Below, in pieces: positions 17,923 through 28,110 of a stretch of DNA of 64,000 nt. Under the pieces are notes generated by a model. It was not told the DNA's origin. It did not search any database and saw nothing but the letters and a program-made list of their open reading frames with translations. Source of the stretch: an uncultured Clostridia bacterium (GTDB lineage: Bacteria; Bacillota; Clostridia; TANB77; CAG-508); assembly GCA_948502395.1 (NCBI GenBank), contig CAOPES010000005.1, forward strand, positions 62,001-126,000, written 5' to 3'. Numbering within the stretch: position 1 is the stretch's first letter; each line of letters starts with the position of its first letter. A program made the position numbers and the translations under genes.

Positions 17923-18512
17923 TTGCCACTGGGGACGGACCTTTTTGGCAATTTTTTGCCAACGGGGACGGACCTTCTTGGCACGTTTCTGACAGTGGAG
18001 ACACTTTCCCTTTAGGTTGGCAATTCCCCCTTCTTCTGTGGAAATATCCGTAATTTTGATAATGTTTACTTGAATGAAGTGAAATTTAGAATTTGTAAGT
18101 TTATATAAAAAGTAATGTTCACGGGCAAATTCTCATTTTTATTTTTCATAAATTCTTCGGTTCCTTACATAAGAAAAGAAATTCTAAAACTTTTTTATGG
18201 CTCCCTTTCACAACAAGTGTGAACCATTTCCATAAAAAAGCCAAAGAATTTCTAATCTTATTCCAGTCACATTCAGCATTTATTCAAAATATAAAATAAG
18301 AATTTGAGCCTGAGTGAAAAATCCGTTTTATATAAATATACAAATTATTATTGAACGCAGTGAACAAAAGCATTATCAAAATTACGGATATTTCCACAGA
18401 AGAAGGGGGAATTGCCAACCTAAGGGGAAAAGTGCCTTACCGGCAGAAACGTGCCAAGAAGGTCTGTCCCCAGTGGCAAAAAATTGCCAAAAAGGTCCGT
18501 CCCTAGTGGCAA
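17923..18512. repeat. Giant palindromic element bounded by type B repeats
   Basis: About 590 bases that fold back on themselves. Both ends carry two type B repeats in opposite orientation (17923-17951, 17956-17983 and 18452-18479, 18484-18512). Inside, 18014-18064 and 18371-18421 are a perfect 51-base inverted repeat. The arms continue imperfectly to a central hairpin (TTTTTTATGG/CCATAAAAAA, with a TTCACA/TGTGAA tip). It has no credible ORF. It fills the whole gap between veg and the sipL-like gene and may be a MITE-like element or a long structured RNA. Confidence 0.85.
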
Positions 18513-18585
18513 TTTTATGAATTAGGAATAAAAGGGCTTGGGCGATAATATATATGTATAAAGAAAAATGAAGGAGGTCAAATAA

Positions 18586-20136
18586 ATGGTTGTAGATACA
18601 ATAAAAGAAAATTTATGTGTGAACAAGCTAGTGGCAACAAAAAAAGAGCTAATTATGGTAGAAGGGGATATGATAGTACCAGATTCTAAACCAGATATTT
18701 TGAATACAATTTGTACAAGTGGGGTTGTATGTATTTATAAAAAAGAAGTACAAGATGATAAAATCAGAATTGACGGTAACATTAATACATATATAATGTA
18801 TATGGCAGATGATACGCAAGACAGAGTGAGGGGGCTTTCAACAAGTTTAGATTTTTCAGAGAATGTCCAAGTTGCAAATAGTCAAGAAGGTATGACTTGC
18901 AAATTGAATGCAAATTTAAAATCAATAGAAGCCAAAGTTATTAATGGAAGAAAAGTTGGAATAAAGGCAGTTGTGGAAGTTGAGATAAAGTTATATTCGA
19001 ATGAAGATGTACAGATTATCAATTCGCTTCAAGATGCTGATAGTGTAAAGATGCTGAAAGAAGATTTAATGGTTAATTCACTAGTTGGTACAGGGGACAC
19101 AAAGATATATGCAAAAGATACGATTAAAATTGATGGGGCTGATAATTTAGCTGAGATTTTGAAGGCACAGGTTTGTATTTGTGATAAAGATATAAAGGTA
19201 AGTTACAACAAGATTTTAACTAAATCAGAAGCGGAAATTAAGGTCATGTATTTAACAGAAGATAATAGAATAAATAAAGTTACTGCAAGAGTACCAGTTG
19301 TAGGTTTTATTGATATTCCAAATGTTACAGAAGATAATATATGTGATGTGGATTATGAGATAAGAAATATTGTGTTAAAGCCAAATTCAATAGAAGAACA
19401 TTCAATATATGTTGAGATAGAAATTGGTGTAATGGCAAATGTTTATGAAGAAAAGCAAATAAGCTTAATTCAAGACTTGTATAGCCCAAGTGAAATAATG
19501 GAATTCAATAAGAAAAAGATAACAGTTTTAACAAATAAAAGGACTACAAAAGAAACTATGCAAATAAGGGAAAAGGTTATGCTAGAAGGAATGGATAATA
19601 GAAGTATTATTGATGTAGATGTTCAGCCTGTAATAGAGAAAGAAACAAAAACGAAAAATAGAATTGTGTATGAAGGTGAGTTACAATTAAGATTTATCTT
19701 ATCAAATAGTGATTTACAAGTAGATACAAGAACAGCGAAAATTCCTTTTGATTATGCAATTTCAGATTTAGATGATGGCGAAAATATGAATAGCAATATG
19801 GCAATAGAAGTGGCAAATCAAGATTTTATAGTTCAAGACGGTGGAGCTGTTACAGCAAATCTTGATATGTTAGTAAATGCAGATACTTACAGGAATACAA
19901 ATATGAGCATAATAGACGAAATTCAAACAAATGGAGAAAGAGAAGCAGAAGATTACAGTATCATAATGTATATAGTGAAAAAAGGTGATAGTTTGTGGAA
20001 AATTGCTAAACGTTTTGGAAGTACAATAGATGATATTGTAAGAGCTAATGGTATAGAAGATGAAAACAAAATAGATGTTGGTCAGAAATTATTTATACCA
20101 CGTTATAAACATCCACAAACAGTAAGCTATGTCTAA
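18586..20136 (+). CDS. sipL: SPOCS (DUF3794)-LysM spore protein, SipL-like
   Basis: 516 residues. Several SPOCS repeats make up residues 1-445 (first block KLVATKKELIMVEGDMIVPD; later repeats with KxxAEIKVMYLTED and KIPFDYAISD), followed by one C-terminal LysM (IMYIVKKGDSLWKIAKRFG). This is the architecture of C. difficile SipL, which anchors SpoIVA and the coat to the forespore. RBS aaggagg. The gene overlaps yunB by eight bases, so the two are probably co-expressed late in sporulation. Confidence 0.88.
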   Translation: MVVDTIKENLCVNKLVATKKELIMVEGDMIVPDSKPDILNTICTSGVVCIYKKEVQDDKIRIDGNINTYIMYMADDTQDRVRGLSTSLDFSENVQVANSQEGMTCKLNANLKSIEAKVINGRKVGIKAVVEVEIKLYSNEDVQIINSLQDADSVKMLKEDLMVNSLVGTGDTKIYAKDTIKIDGADNLAEILKAQVCICDKDIKVSYNKILTKSEAEIKVMYLTEDNRINKVTARVPVVGFIDIPNVTEDNICDVDYEIRNIVLKPNSIEEHSIYVEIEIGVMANVYEEKQISLIQDLYSPSEIMEFNKKKITVLTNKRTTKETMQIREKVMLEGMDNRSIIDVDVQPVIEKETKTKNRIVYEGELQLRFILSNSDLQVDTRTAKIPFDYAISDLDDGENMNSNMAIEVANQDFIVQDGGAVTANLDMLVNADTYRNTNMSIIDEIQTNGEREAEDYSIIMYIVKKGDSLWKIAKRFGSTIDDIVRANGIEDENKIDVGQKLFIPRYKHPQTVSYV

Positions 20137-20852
20137 GATTTATTCAAGACCAAGAATTAGAATTCCAAAGATTGTTTTTAGTGGAGAAAATAACAGGTTA
20201 AATAAAGAAAAAAGCGGAAAAATAGCTAGAATAATATTAGTGTTAATTATTGCATTTTCTACTGTTAAAGTTATTTTAGATGCTGTATATCCAATTTTTG
20301 ATACTTTGTGTGAAAATAGAGCAAGGTCAATTGCGACCATAATTTCTAATGAAGAAGCTACAAATGTTATGAGAGAACATTCTTATGATGAGATGTTTAC
20401 AATAGAAAAAGATTCTAATAATAATATAACAATGATAAAATCAAATGTTATATCAATAAATGAGATAATATCTGATGTTGCAATTAAAATTCAGCAAAGG
20501 CTAGATAGCAGGGGAAGAGAGCATATTGAGATTGCACTTCGGAAGTTTTACAGGTTTTAAATTGCTAGCTGGTAGGGGGCCTGGGGTTAAAATTCAGATT
20601 TCTCCTATTGGTGATGTTGAAACTGATTTGCGTAGTGAGTTTTCTTCGCAAGGGATTAATCAAACTCTTCATAGGATTTATTTGGAAGTGAAGTGTAGAG
20701 TTAATATTCTTACACCTTTTCAGGATTTAGAGAAGGAAATTACTAATCAGGTTCTTCTTGCTGAAAATGTTATTGTGGGTCGTATTCCTAGTACTTATTA
20801 TAATCTTGAAGGAATTAATAGCACTAGTGATGCGTTGGAAATTGTAGAGTGA
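20129..20852 (+). CDS. yunB: Sporulation protein YunB, +1 frame break at 20540
   Basis: Sigma-E-dependent sporulation protein with an N-terminal membrane anchor (about 31-52, IARIILVLIIAFSTVKVILD). The first 137 codons and the frame from 20541 make one protein of 240 residues when the C at 20540 is skipped: ..IEIAL then GSFTGFKLLAGRGPGVKI.. The site is CTT-C-GGA. The second half carries the YunB C-terminal pattern (SSQGINQTLHRIYLEV, ENVIVGRIPSTYYN). Unshifted reading stops seven codons after the break. ATG 20129 overlaps the end of the sipL-like gene. Confidence 0.88.
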
Positions 20853-20861
20853 TATATTTGT

Positions 20862-20893
20862 AAAAGGCATTGGTTAAACTAATGTCTTTTTTT
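20862..20893 (+). terminator. Terminator after yunB
   Basis: AAAGGCATT pairs with AATGTCTTT, then T run. Confidence 0.7.
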
Positions 20894-20923
20894 GTATAAA
20901 ATCATATAGTATAGTATCACTTG

Positions 20924-20953
20924 TTGACGTAACGCTGTTCTCGACGATAAAAT
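20924..20953 (+). promoter_or_regulatory. Promoter 1 of the pilin-leader/LRR family
   Basis: TTGTTGACGTAA box, then GACGA-TAAAAT. The -35 TTGACG and -10 TAAAAT are 18 bases apart. The same layout stands before the two related genes at 61818 and 63887. Confidence 0.8.
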
Positions 20954-20985
20954 AATAAAAACAGAAGAAAAGGAGAGATAAGCAT

Positions 20986-22885
20986 ATGGAAAAACAAGCA
21001 AAGGGAATTACATTAGTGGCACTTGTAATAACAATAATAATTCTATTAATCTTGGCACGGAGTAACAGTAGCAACACTAACAGGAGAAAATGGAATAATA
21101 GGAAAAGCGGGAGAAGCAAAATTTAAAACAGAACTATCAGCAGTGGCAGAAGAATATGAATTATATTTAACTGAAAGACTTTCAAATGATAGAAGCTTTG
21201 AACAAGGTGCATTATATGCTGGAAAAAATGCATTAATATATAACTCTATACGAGAAGAAGGGGACATATATACAATACTAAAAAACTCGAACAAAAAATA
21301 TGTAGAAAACTTTGAAGTAATAAAAGGAGAATTATTTTATTTTTACCAAAACGAGCAGGAGAAAAAATGGGCAGAAGAAGTGGGGATAAAAATAAGTCCA
21401 TACTTAATAATAAATGGAGAGCTAATGTCAGCAAAAGATAATGTAGGTTTAATGGATGAAGCAACAGGTTCAATAATAATTCCACAAAATGTAACAAAAA
21501 TAGGTGATGGAGCATTTAGAAATGTAGAAGGATTACGAAGTATAGTAATTCCAGGAACAGTAAAAGAAATAGGAACTTATGCATTCTCAGGAAATCCAAC
21601 ACTTGAAAATGTAGTAATAGAAGAAGGGCTTGAAAAAATAGGTTCATATGCATTTCAAGATTGTAGTGCATTAAAAACAATAAAAATAGCAAACAGTGTA
21701 TCATATATAGGGATTAGTTGCTTCGAAAACTGTGGAAAATTAGCAGATATTACTCTTCCAAATTCAATTGATGCTATAACATATAGAATGCTATCTAGAT
21801 GTTCTTCATTAGAAACACTTATAATACCAGAAGGAGTAACCCAAATTGGGGAATTAGCTTTTGAAATGTGTGTTAATTTAAAAAAAGTAGTTGTGCCTTC
21901 AACAATATCAAGTATAAATGGAACAGCTTTTAACAGTGACACTAGTTTAAAAAATATAGAGATATCAGAAGATAATGAAACATATAGTTTTGCAAATGGT
22001 TCATTAATGTCAAGAGACGGAAAACTTTTAGTTTACATTTTAGCTAATACATCAGAAATAAATATACCAGAAACAGTAGAAATAATTCAAAGCGGAGTTT
22101 GTGAAACATATCCTAGGCAAGCAGTGTTAAATATTTCTAAAAATGTAAAAGAGATAAGGACAATTTTCAATAATAATATTACAAGAATAAATGTTGTAGA
22201 AGATAATCAATATTTTAAAAGTCAAGACGGAAATTTATATAATAAGGAAATGACAGAATTTTATAGATATACGCAAAATCAAACATCATTTATAATGCCA
22301 AATACAGTAAAATTAATAAAAGACAAAGCGTTCCAAACACAAAGAAATTTAAAAGATTTAACATTATCAGAAAACTTGGAAGAGATGCATTCATGGATAT
22401 TTTCATTTGCAGGGATAGAACAATTACATTTGCCTAAAAAATTGAATAATGTATATACAGGTTGTTTTAGTGGAGCAAATTTAACTGTAAGTATAGATGA
22501 AGAAAATCCATATATTAAGACAGAAGATGGAACAACAATATTAAGCAAAGACGGTAAGAAACTTTTAGCAACAACAAAAAGTTTGGAAACATATAATATT
22601 CCAAGTTCAGTTGAAATAATAAGTAATCAAACATTTTACAGTAGAGAAAAATTAATAAATGTGAAAATACCGGAAGGAATAAAAACTATTGGCGGACAGG
22701 CATTTGATGCATGTACCTATCTAGAAAAGGTAGAGATACCAGCGAGTGTAGAAGCTATTGCAGGAAATGCATTTTCAAGATGTAATAATTTAAGACAGAT
22801 AATAATTAATAAAGAAAAAGGTTCGATATCAGGTGCGCCATGGGGCTGCCCAAATACAAGAGATACAGTTTTTTGGAAGAATTAA
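20986..22885 (+). CDS. Pilin-leader BspA-type leucine-rich-repeat protein, +1 frame break at 21058
   Basis: 632 residues when the C at 21058 (GCA-C-GGA) is skipped. The first 26 residues form a short basic start and a prepilin-like hydrophobic helix (KGITLVALVITI..LILA|GV). A region shared with the paralogue at 61818 follows (KFKTELSAVAEEYELYL..). From about residue 165 come tandem BspA-type LRRs (IPxxVTKIGxxAFxxxxxLxxIxIP). Likely displayed at the surface by a type IV pilus-like system. A second Gly in the same leader (..KAGEAK) has no extra C here but has one in the paralogue. The region downstream of the break is open for over 600 codons. Confidence 0.9.
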
Positions 22886-22898
22886 ATAAAAGTAAAGA

Positions 22899-22929
22899 CA
22901 TTGCTACAAAAATGTAGTAATGTTTTTTA
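22899..22929 (+). terminator. Terminator
   Basis: ACATTGCTACA/TGTAGTAATGT stem followed by T run. Confidence 0.8.
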
Positions 22930-22994
22930 TATTTTAACTAGAAAAAATACAAAACAAGTGATATAATAACGAAAAATATCAAAAGGAACAAAAA

Positions 22995-24437
22995 ATGAAA
23001 AAAATAAATGGAATAATAATGCAATACTTTGAATGGTACATGGAATGCAACCAAAACCTATGGAACACATTAGCAGAAAATGCAGAAAAACTAGCAAAAC
23101 AAGGAATAACAGCAGTATGGTTACCACCTGCATACAAAGGAATAGGCGGAGCAAATGAAGTAGGATATGGAGTATATGACGTATATGATTTAGGAGAATT
23201 TGAACAAAAAGGAACAATAAAAACAAAGTATGGCTCAAAAGAAGAATACCTAAACTGTATAATAGCGTTAAAACAAAATGGAATAGAAAGTTATGCAGAC
23301 ATAGTACTAAACCACAAAATGGGAGCAGACACATTGCAAACAATACCAGCCAAAAAAGTAAATTGGGAAAACCACAATATTGAATCAGAAGAACAAGAAA
23401 CTGTAAAAGTAGCAACAAAATTCACATTTCCAGGAAGAAAGCACAAATATTCAGACTTTGAATGGAACTGGACACATTTTGACGCAATTGACTATGATGA
23501 AAATTCAAAACAAAATGCAATCTTCAAATTTAAAGGTAAAGAATGGGGAGTAGCAGTAGACGACGAATATGGAAACTACGATTATCTAATGGGGGCAGAC
23601 CTTGACTTTGGAAACCCAGAAGTTGTAGACGAGTGTATAAAATGGGGAAAATGGTATCAAGAAACAACAAAAGTGGACGGTTTTCGCTTAGATGCTGTAA
23701 AACATATCAACACTAATTTTTATAAAAAGTGGATAAAGGAATTAAGAAATGCTACAAACAAGCAATTATTTACAGTAGGTGAGTACTGGACAGGTGATGT
23801 ATCAAAATTACACAAATACCTAACAGAAATAGAAGGCGAAATATCACTATTTGACGTACCATTACATTATAACTTATGCACAGCATCAAAAGAAGAAAAT
23901 TATGATTTATCACAAATATTTGAACACACATTAGTAAAAGAAAACCCAAGTAAAGCCGTAACATTTGTAGACAACCACGACACACAGCTTGAACAAGCAT
24001 TAGAAAGTTTTATAGAAAAATGGTTTAAGCCGGCAGCATATGCACTAATCTTATTAAGAGAAGATGGCTACCCATGTGTATTTTATGGAGATTACTATGG
24101 AATTCCACATAACAATATAGAGCCAGTGGAAGAATTAAAAACAATAATGTTACTTAGAAAAGAAAAATCATATGGAGAACAACATACCTACCTAGACAAT
24201 CCAAACTATATTGGTTGGACAAGGCAAGGTGATAATGAACACATAAAATCAGGACTAGCAGTAGTAATATCAAATTCAAATGATGGTGAAAAGAGAATGT
24301 ACATAGGAAAAGAAAACGCAGGAGAAGAATTTATAGATGCATTAGGAAATTGCGAAGAAGAGATAATTGTTGACGAAGAAGGCTATGGCAATTTCAAAGT
24401 AAAAGGAAAATCTTGCAGTATTTGGATAAAAGGGTGA
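22995..24437 (+). CDS. Cytoplasmic alpha-amylase, GH13 family
   Basis: 480 residues, no signal peptide. GH13 conserved regions are visible: ADIVLNHK (region I), GFRLDAVKH (region II, nucleophile D), EYWTGD (region III, acid E in GEYWT) and FVDNHDTQ (region IV). The N-terminus GIIMQYFEWYM is typical of the B. licheniformis-type subfamily GH13_5, here an intracellular form. RBS aaaggaac. The stop codon lies inside a type A repeat. Works with the glucan phosphorylase on stored or imported glucans. Confidence 0.93.
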   Translation: MKKINGIIMQYFEWYMECNQNLWNTLAENAEKLAKQGITAVWLPPAYKGIGGANEVGYGVYDVYDLGEFEQKGTIKTKYGSKEEYLNCIIALKQNGIESYADIVLNHKMGADTLQTIPAKKVNWENHNIESEEQETVKVATKFTFPGRKHKYSDFEWNWTHFDAIDYDENSKQNAIFKFKGKEWGVAVDDEYGNYDYLMGADLDFGNPEVVDECIKWGKWYQETTKVDGFRLDAVKHINTNFYKKWIKELRNATNKQLFTVGEYWTGDVSKLHKYLTEIEGEISLFDVPLHYNLCTASKEENYDLSQIFEHTLVKENPSKAVTFVDNHDTQLEQALESFIEKWFKPAAYALILLREDGYPCVFYGDYYGIPHNNIEPVEELKTIMLLRKEKSYGEQHTYLDNPNYIGWTRQGDNEHIKSGLAVVISNSNDGEKRMYIGKENAGEEFIDALGNCEEEIIVDEEGYGNFKVKGKSCSIWIKG

Positions 24438-24463
24438 TTTTGGGGACAGACCTAAAAAACACC
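24432..24463. repeat. Type A palindromic repeat, diverged
   Basis: GGGTGATTTTGGGGACAGACC then AAAAACACC. It contains the amylase stop codon (24435-24437). Confidence 0.8.
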
Positions 24464-24486
24464 TTCTCAAAAGAAATAAAAGCGAA

Positions 24487-24519
24487 GGGTGTTTTTTAGG
24501 ACTGTCCCCAAAATCACCC
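24487..24519. repeat. Type A palindromic repeat
   Basis: GGGTGTTTTTTAGGACTGTCCCCAAAATCACCC; inverted relative to the copy at 24432. It ends just before the dnaE ribosome site. Confidence 0.85.
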
Positions 24520-24533
24520 AAAAGGAGATAAGG

Positions 24534-27500
24534 ATGTCAGATTTTGTACACTTACATATACACAGCGAATTTAGTTTATTAGACGGTGCAAATAGAATAA
24601 AAGATTTGCCTAAAAGGGCAAAAGAGCTTGGAATGGATTCGATTGCGATAACAGACCACGGAGTTATGTATGGAGCGATTGATTTCTACAAAGCGTGTAA
24701 GGCGGAAGGCGTAAAGCCAATTATTGGTTGCGAAGTTTATGTTGCTCCAAGAAGTCGTTTTGACAAAGAACCTAATATTGATAATAAGTACAATCACTTG
24801 ATATTACTAGCAAAAAATAATGAAGGGTATAAAAACCTAAGTAAGCTAGTATCAATAGGATTTGTTGATGGCTATTATTACAAGCCACGTATAGATTTAG
24901 AAGTTTTGGAAAAATACAGTGAAGGGTTGATATGTCTAAGTGCATGTCTTGCAGGAGCTGTAAATCAAGCTTTATTGAATGGGCAAAATGAGAAGGCAGA
25001 AGAAGTAGCTTTGTGGCATAAGCGAGTTTTTGGAGATGATTATTACATAGAAATTCAAAACAATGGAATTCAAGAGCAAGTTTTGGCAAACCAAAAGTTA
25101 GTTGCTTTGGCAAGAAAGCTAGATATTCCACTTGTTGCAACAAATGATGCACATTATTTGAGAAGAGAAGATGCATATAATCACGAAGTCTTACTATGTA
25201 TTCAAACTGGAAAAAGAATGAGTGACATGGACAGGATGAGATTTGAAACAGATGAGTTATATGTAAAATCGCCAGAAGAGATGATAGAATATTTCAAGGC
25301 TTTTCCTGATGCGATTGAAAATACAGTCAAAATTGCAGATAAGTGTAATGTTGATTTTGAATTTGGTCATACAATATTACCGAATTATGATGTACCAGAA
25401 GAGTTTGAAACACATTATGATTATTTTAAAAAACTATGTGATGACGGTATTAAAAAAAGATATGGAGAAAATCCGTCAGAAGAAGTTTTGAAAAGAGCAG
25501 AATATGAATTAGGTGTAATTAAAAAAATGGGGTATGTCGACTACTTTCTAATAGTATGGGACTTTATTCATTATGCCAAAACACACAACATACCAGTAGG
25601 CCCAGGGCGTGGTTCAGGAGCTGGTTCAATTATAGCATATGCAATTGAAATAACAGATATTGACCCAATTAAATATGGCTTGCTATTTGAAAGGTTTTTA
25701 AATCCTGAAAGAATTAGTATGCCAGACTTTGACGTGGATTTTTGTTATGAGCATAGACAAGATGTAATTGACTATGTGTCAAGGAAATATGGGCATGACC
25801 ACGTATCTCAGATTATCACATTTGGAACGATGTCAGCAAGAATGGTAATAAGAGATGTGGCAAGGGTTTTAGATGTGCCATATTCAGAAGCAGACCTATT
25901 GGCAAAAATGATACCAAACGAATTGCATATCACAATAAAAAAAGCTTTGGAACAAAATAGAGAATTAAAAGAAAAATATGAAACAGATGAAAGTGTAAAA
26001 AATCTTTTAGATATAGCAATGGCGTTAGAAGGAATGCCAAGACAGGCATCAACACATGCGTGTGGAATAGTTATAACAAAAGACCCAGTAGACACCTATG
26101 TTCCACTATATGTACGTGACAATCAAATATCCACACAATATATAATGACAACCCTAGAAGAGCTAGGCTTATTAAAAATGGACTTTTTGGGGCTAAGAAC
26201 ACTTACAGTAATTCAAGACACAATTGATTTAGTAAAGCAAAATAGGGGAATAGATGTAGAGTTTGACAAAGAAATGGCAGACCCAAAAGTATATAAACTA
26301 TGGCAAGAAGGAAAATCATGTGGAATATTCCAGTTTGAATCACAAGGAATGACAAACTTTATGAAAGAACTAAAACCAGACTGTTTAGAAGACTTAATTG
26401 CAGGGGTTTCTTTGTATCGACCAGGACCAATGGATCAAATACCAAGATATGTAAAAGGAAAGCTAAACCCAGGACATAACGAATACACACACCCAAGGCT
26501 AGAACCAATCTTAAACGTAACATATGGTTGTATGGTTTACCAAGAGCAAGTTATGCAAATAGTACGTGACTTAGCTGGATATTCCTTAGGAAGAGCTGAC
26601 TTAGTTAGACGTGCTATGGGTAAAAAGAAGCTAGATGTTATGGCAAAAGAAAGAGAAGTATTTATAAATGGACAAGTTGACGAAGAAGGAAATATCATAG
26701 TTCCAGGGTGTGTAAGAAATGGAATAGACGCAAAATCAGCAGACAAAATATTTGATGAAATGGCTGAATTTGCAAAATATGCATTCAACAAATCACATGC
26801 AGCTTGCTATGCAGTTGTAGCATACAGAACAGCATATTTAAAAGCATATTATCCAGCAGAATTTATGGCAGCAACATTAAACAGCTTTTTAGGAAACTTA
26901 GACAAAATACCACAATATATAGACGAATGTAAAACACTTGGAATAGAAATATTAAAGCCAGAAATCAACAAAAGTTACACAAAATTCACAGTAGAAAATG
27001 GCAAAATACGTTTCGGACTTGGAAGCATTAAAAATGTAGGAACAGTGCCAGTAAACAACATTGTAAAAGAAAGAAACGCTAATGGAGACTATAAAAACTT
27101 CGCAGACTTTTGCGAAAGAATAGCAGACGAAGCGGTAAACAAAAAATGTGTAGAAAGCTTAATAAAAGCAGGAGCATTTGACGAATTTGAACAAACAAGA
27201 AGTACGCTGTTAGCATCATTTGAAGCAATAATAGACACAATCCAATCAGGAAAGAAAAAAGGCTTCCAGGGTCAAGTAACAATGTTCGACTTAGGCTCAG
27301 AAGAAGAAAAAGAACAGTTAAACGAAATAAAATATACATATGACGAAAAAGAAGAATTACCAAATAAAGAACTATTATCACTAGAAAAAGAAATGTTAGG
27401 AATTTATATATCAGGACATCCACTAGAAAAACTAAAAGAACAAATACAAGCACAAACGAACATCAACACAATAGACATACGAGCAATAGAAGAGCAAATG

Positions 27501-28040
27501 TCATCATCAGCGCAAGATGAAGCGGAATTGATTATGACTAGACAAAGTGGAAAAACAAAATATAAAGACGGACAAAATGTAAAATATGCAGGAATAATAA
27601 CATCAATAAAAAAGAAATACACTAAAAATAATAAAATAATGGCATTTGTAACAATCGAAGACCTATACGGAATAGCCGAAATAATAGTATTTGAAAACGC
27701 ATATATCAAATCAGGAAAAAGCTTGGTAGAAGAAAATATTGTTATGGTAGACGGTCGCCTAAGTATTAGAGAAGATGACAGTACAACCATTATTGCAAAC
27801 GAAATAAAAGACTTTGGTGAGCAAAAACAAAGACTGTTATCGCTTGATATAACCAATGCAAATGAAGAACAAAAAGAAAAACTTCGCGGGGCTATTAGAT
27901 TTTTTTGCGGTGATAGGAATAATATCAATGTTGTAATTAAGGTAGGAGAAGAAACAAAGCCTTGTGGACAGATTTATTTAACAGAAGAAATATTACAGGA
28001 ATTTCAAGAAATCCTAGGAACAGAAAATGTAAGTTTATAA
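24534..28040 (+). CDS. dnaE: DNA polymerase III alpha subunit
   Basis: Replicative polymerase of the DnaE type, 1168 residues. It has an N-terminal PHP domain (FVHLHIHSEFSLLDGA), then the C-family palm with the catalytic aspartates in PDFDVDF. GRGSGAGSI and the fingers region follow. An HhH region and a C-terminal OB domain (VKYAGIITSIKKKYTKNNK) complete it. ATG 24534 has aaaggag. The frame opens upstream only through a type A repeat. All Gly codons read in frame, with no extra C in over 3.5 kb. Confidence 0.95.
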   Translation: MSDFVHLHIHSEFSLLDGANRIKDLPKRAKELGMDSIAITDHGVMYGAIDFYKACKAEGVKPIIGCEVYVAPRSRFDKEPNIDNKYNHLILLAKNNEGYKNLSKLVSIGFVDGYYYKPRIDLEVLEKYSEGLICLSACLAGAVNQALLNGQNEKAEEVALWHKRVFGDDYYIEIQNNGIQEQVLANQKLVALARKLDIPLVATNDAHYLRREDAYNHEVLLCIQTGKRMSDMDRMRFETDELYVKSPEEMIEYFKAFPDAIENTVKIADKCNVDFEFGHTILPNYDVPEEFETHYDYFKKLCDDGIKKRYGENPSEEVLKRAEYELGVIKKMGYVDYFLIVWDFIHYAKTHNIPVGPGRGSGAGSIIAYAIEITDIDPIKYGLLFERFLNPERISMPDFDVDFCYEHRQDVIDYVSRKYGHDHVSQIITFGTMSARMVIRDVARVLDVPYSEADLLAKMIPNELHITIKKALEQNRELKEKYETDESVKNLLDIAMALEGMPRQASTHACGIVITKDPVDTYVPLYVRDNQISTQYIMTTLEELGLLKMDFLGLRTLTVIQDTIDLVKQNRGIDVEFDKEMADPKVYKLWQEGKSCGIFQFESQGMTNFMKELKPDCLEDLIAGVSLYRPGPMDQIPRYVKGKLNPGHNEYTHPRLEPILNVTYGCMVYQEQVMQIVRDLAGYSLGRADLVRRAMGKKKLDVMAKEREVFINGQVDEEGNIIVPGCVRNGIDAKSADKIFDEMAEFAKYAFNKSHAACYAVVAYRTAYLKAYYPAEFMAATLNSFLGNLDKIPQYIDECKTLGIEILKPEINKSYTKFTVENGKIRFGLGSIKNVGTVPVNNIVKERNANGDYKNFADFCERIADEAVNKKCVESLIKAGAFDEFEQTRSTLLASFEAIIDTIQSGKKKGFQGQVTMFDLGSEEEKEQLNEIKYTYDEKEELPNKELLSLEKEMLGIYISGHPLEKLKEQIQAQTNINTIDIRAIEEQMSSSAQDEAELIMTRQSGKTKYKDGQNVKYAGIITSIKKKYTKNNKIMAFVTIEDLYGIAEIIVFENAYIKSGKSLVEENIVMVDGRLSIREDDSTTIIANEIKDFGEQKQRLLSLDITNANEEQKEKLRGAIRFFCGDRNNINVVIKVGEETKPCGQIYLTEEILQEFQEILGTENVSL

Positions 28041-28044
28041 AAAA

Positions 28045-28106
28045 TTGCCAAAAAGGACCGTCCCTTTTGGCAATTTTTTGCCACTGGGGACGGACCTTTT
28101 TGGCAA
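28045..28106. repeat. Two tandem type B repeats
   Basis: Copies at 28045-28073 and 28078-28106 in opposite orientations, filling the gap between convergent dnaE and the ATPase gene; together they could form a larger hairpin. Confidence 0.88.
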
Positions 28107-28110
28107 TTTT

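Noticed and set aside
17923..18512. Riboswitch or CRISPR in the veg-sipL gap
   Set aside because: No regularly spaced repeats and no known aptamer pattern; the symmetry is a single inverted repeat.
18314..18520. A 68-codon ORF inside the giant palindrome
   Set aside because: It runs through the repeat arms, has no ribosome site and resembles no protein.
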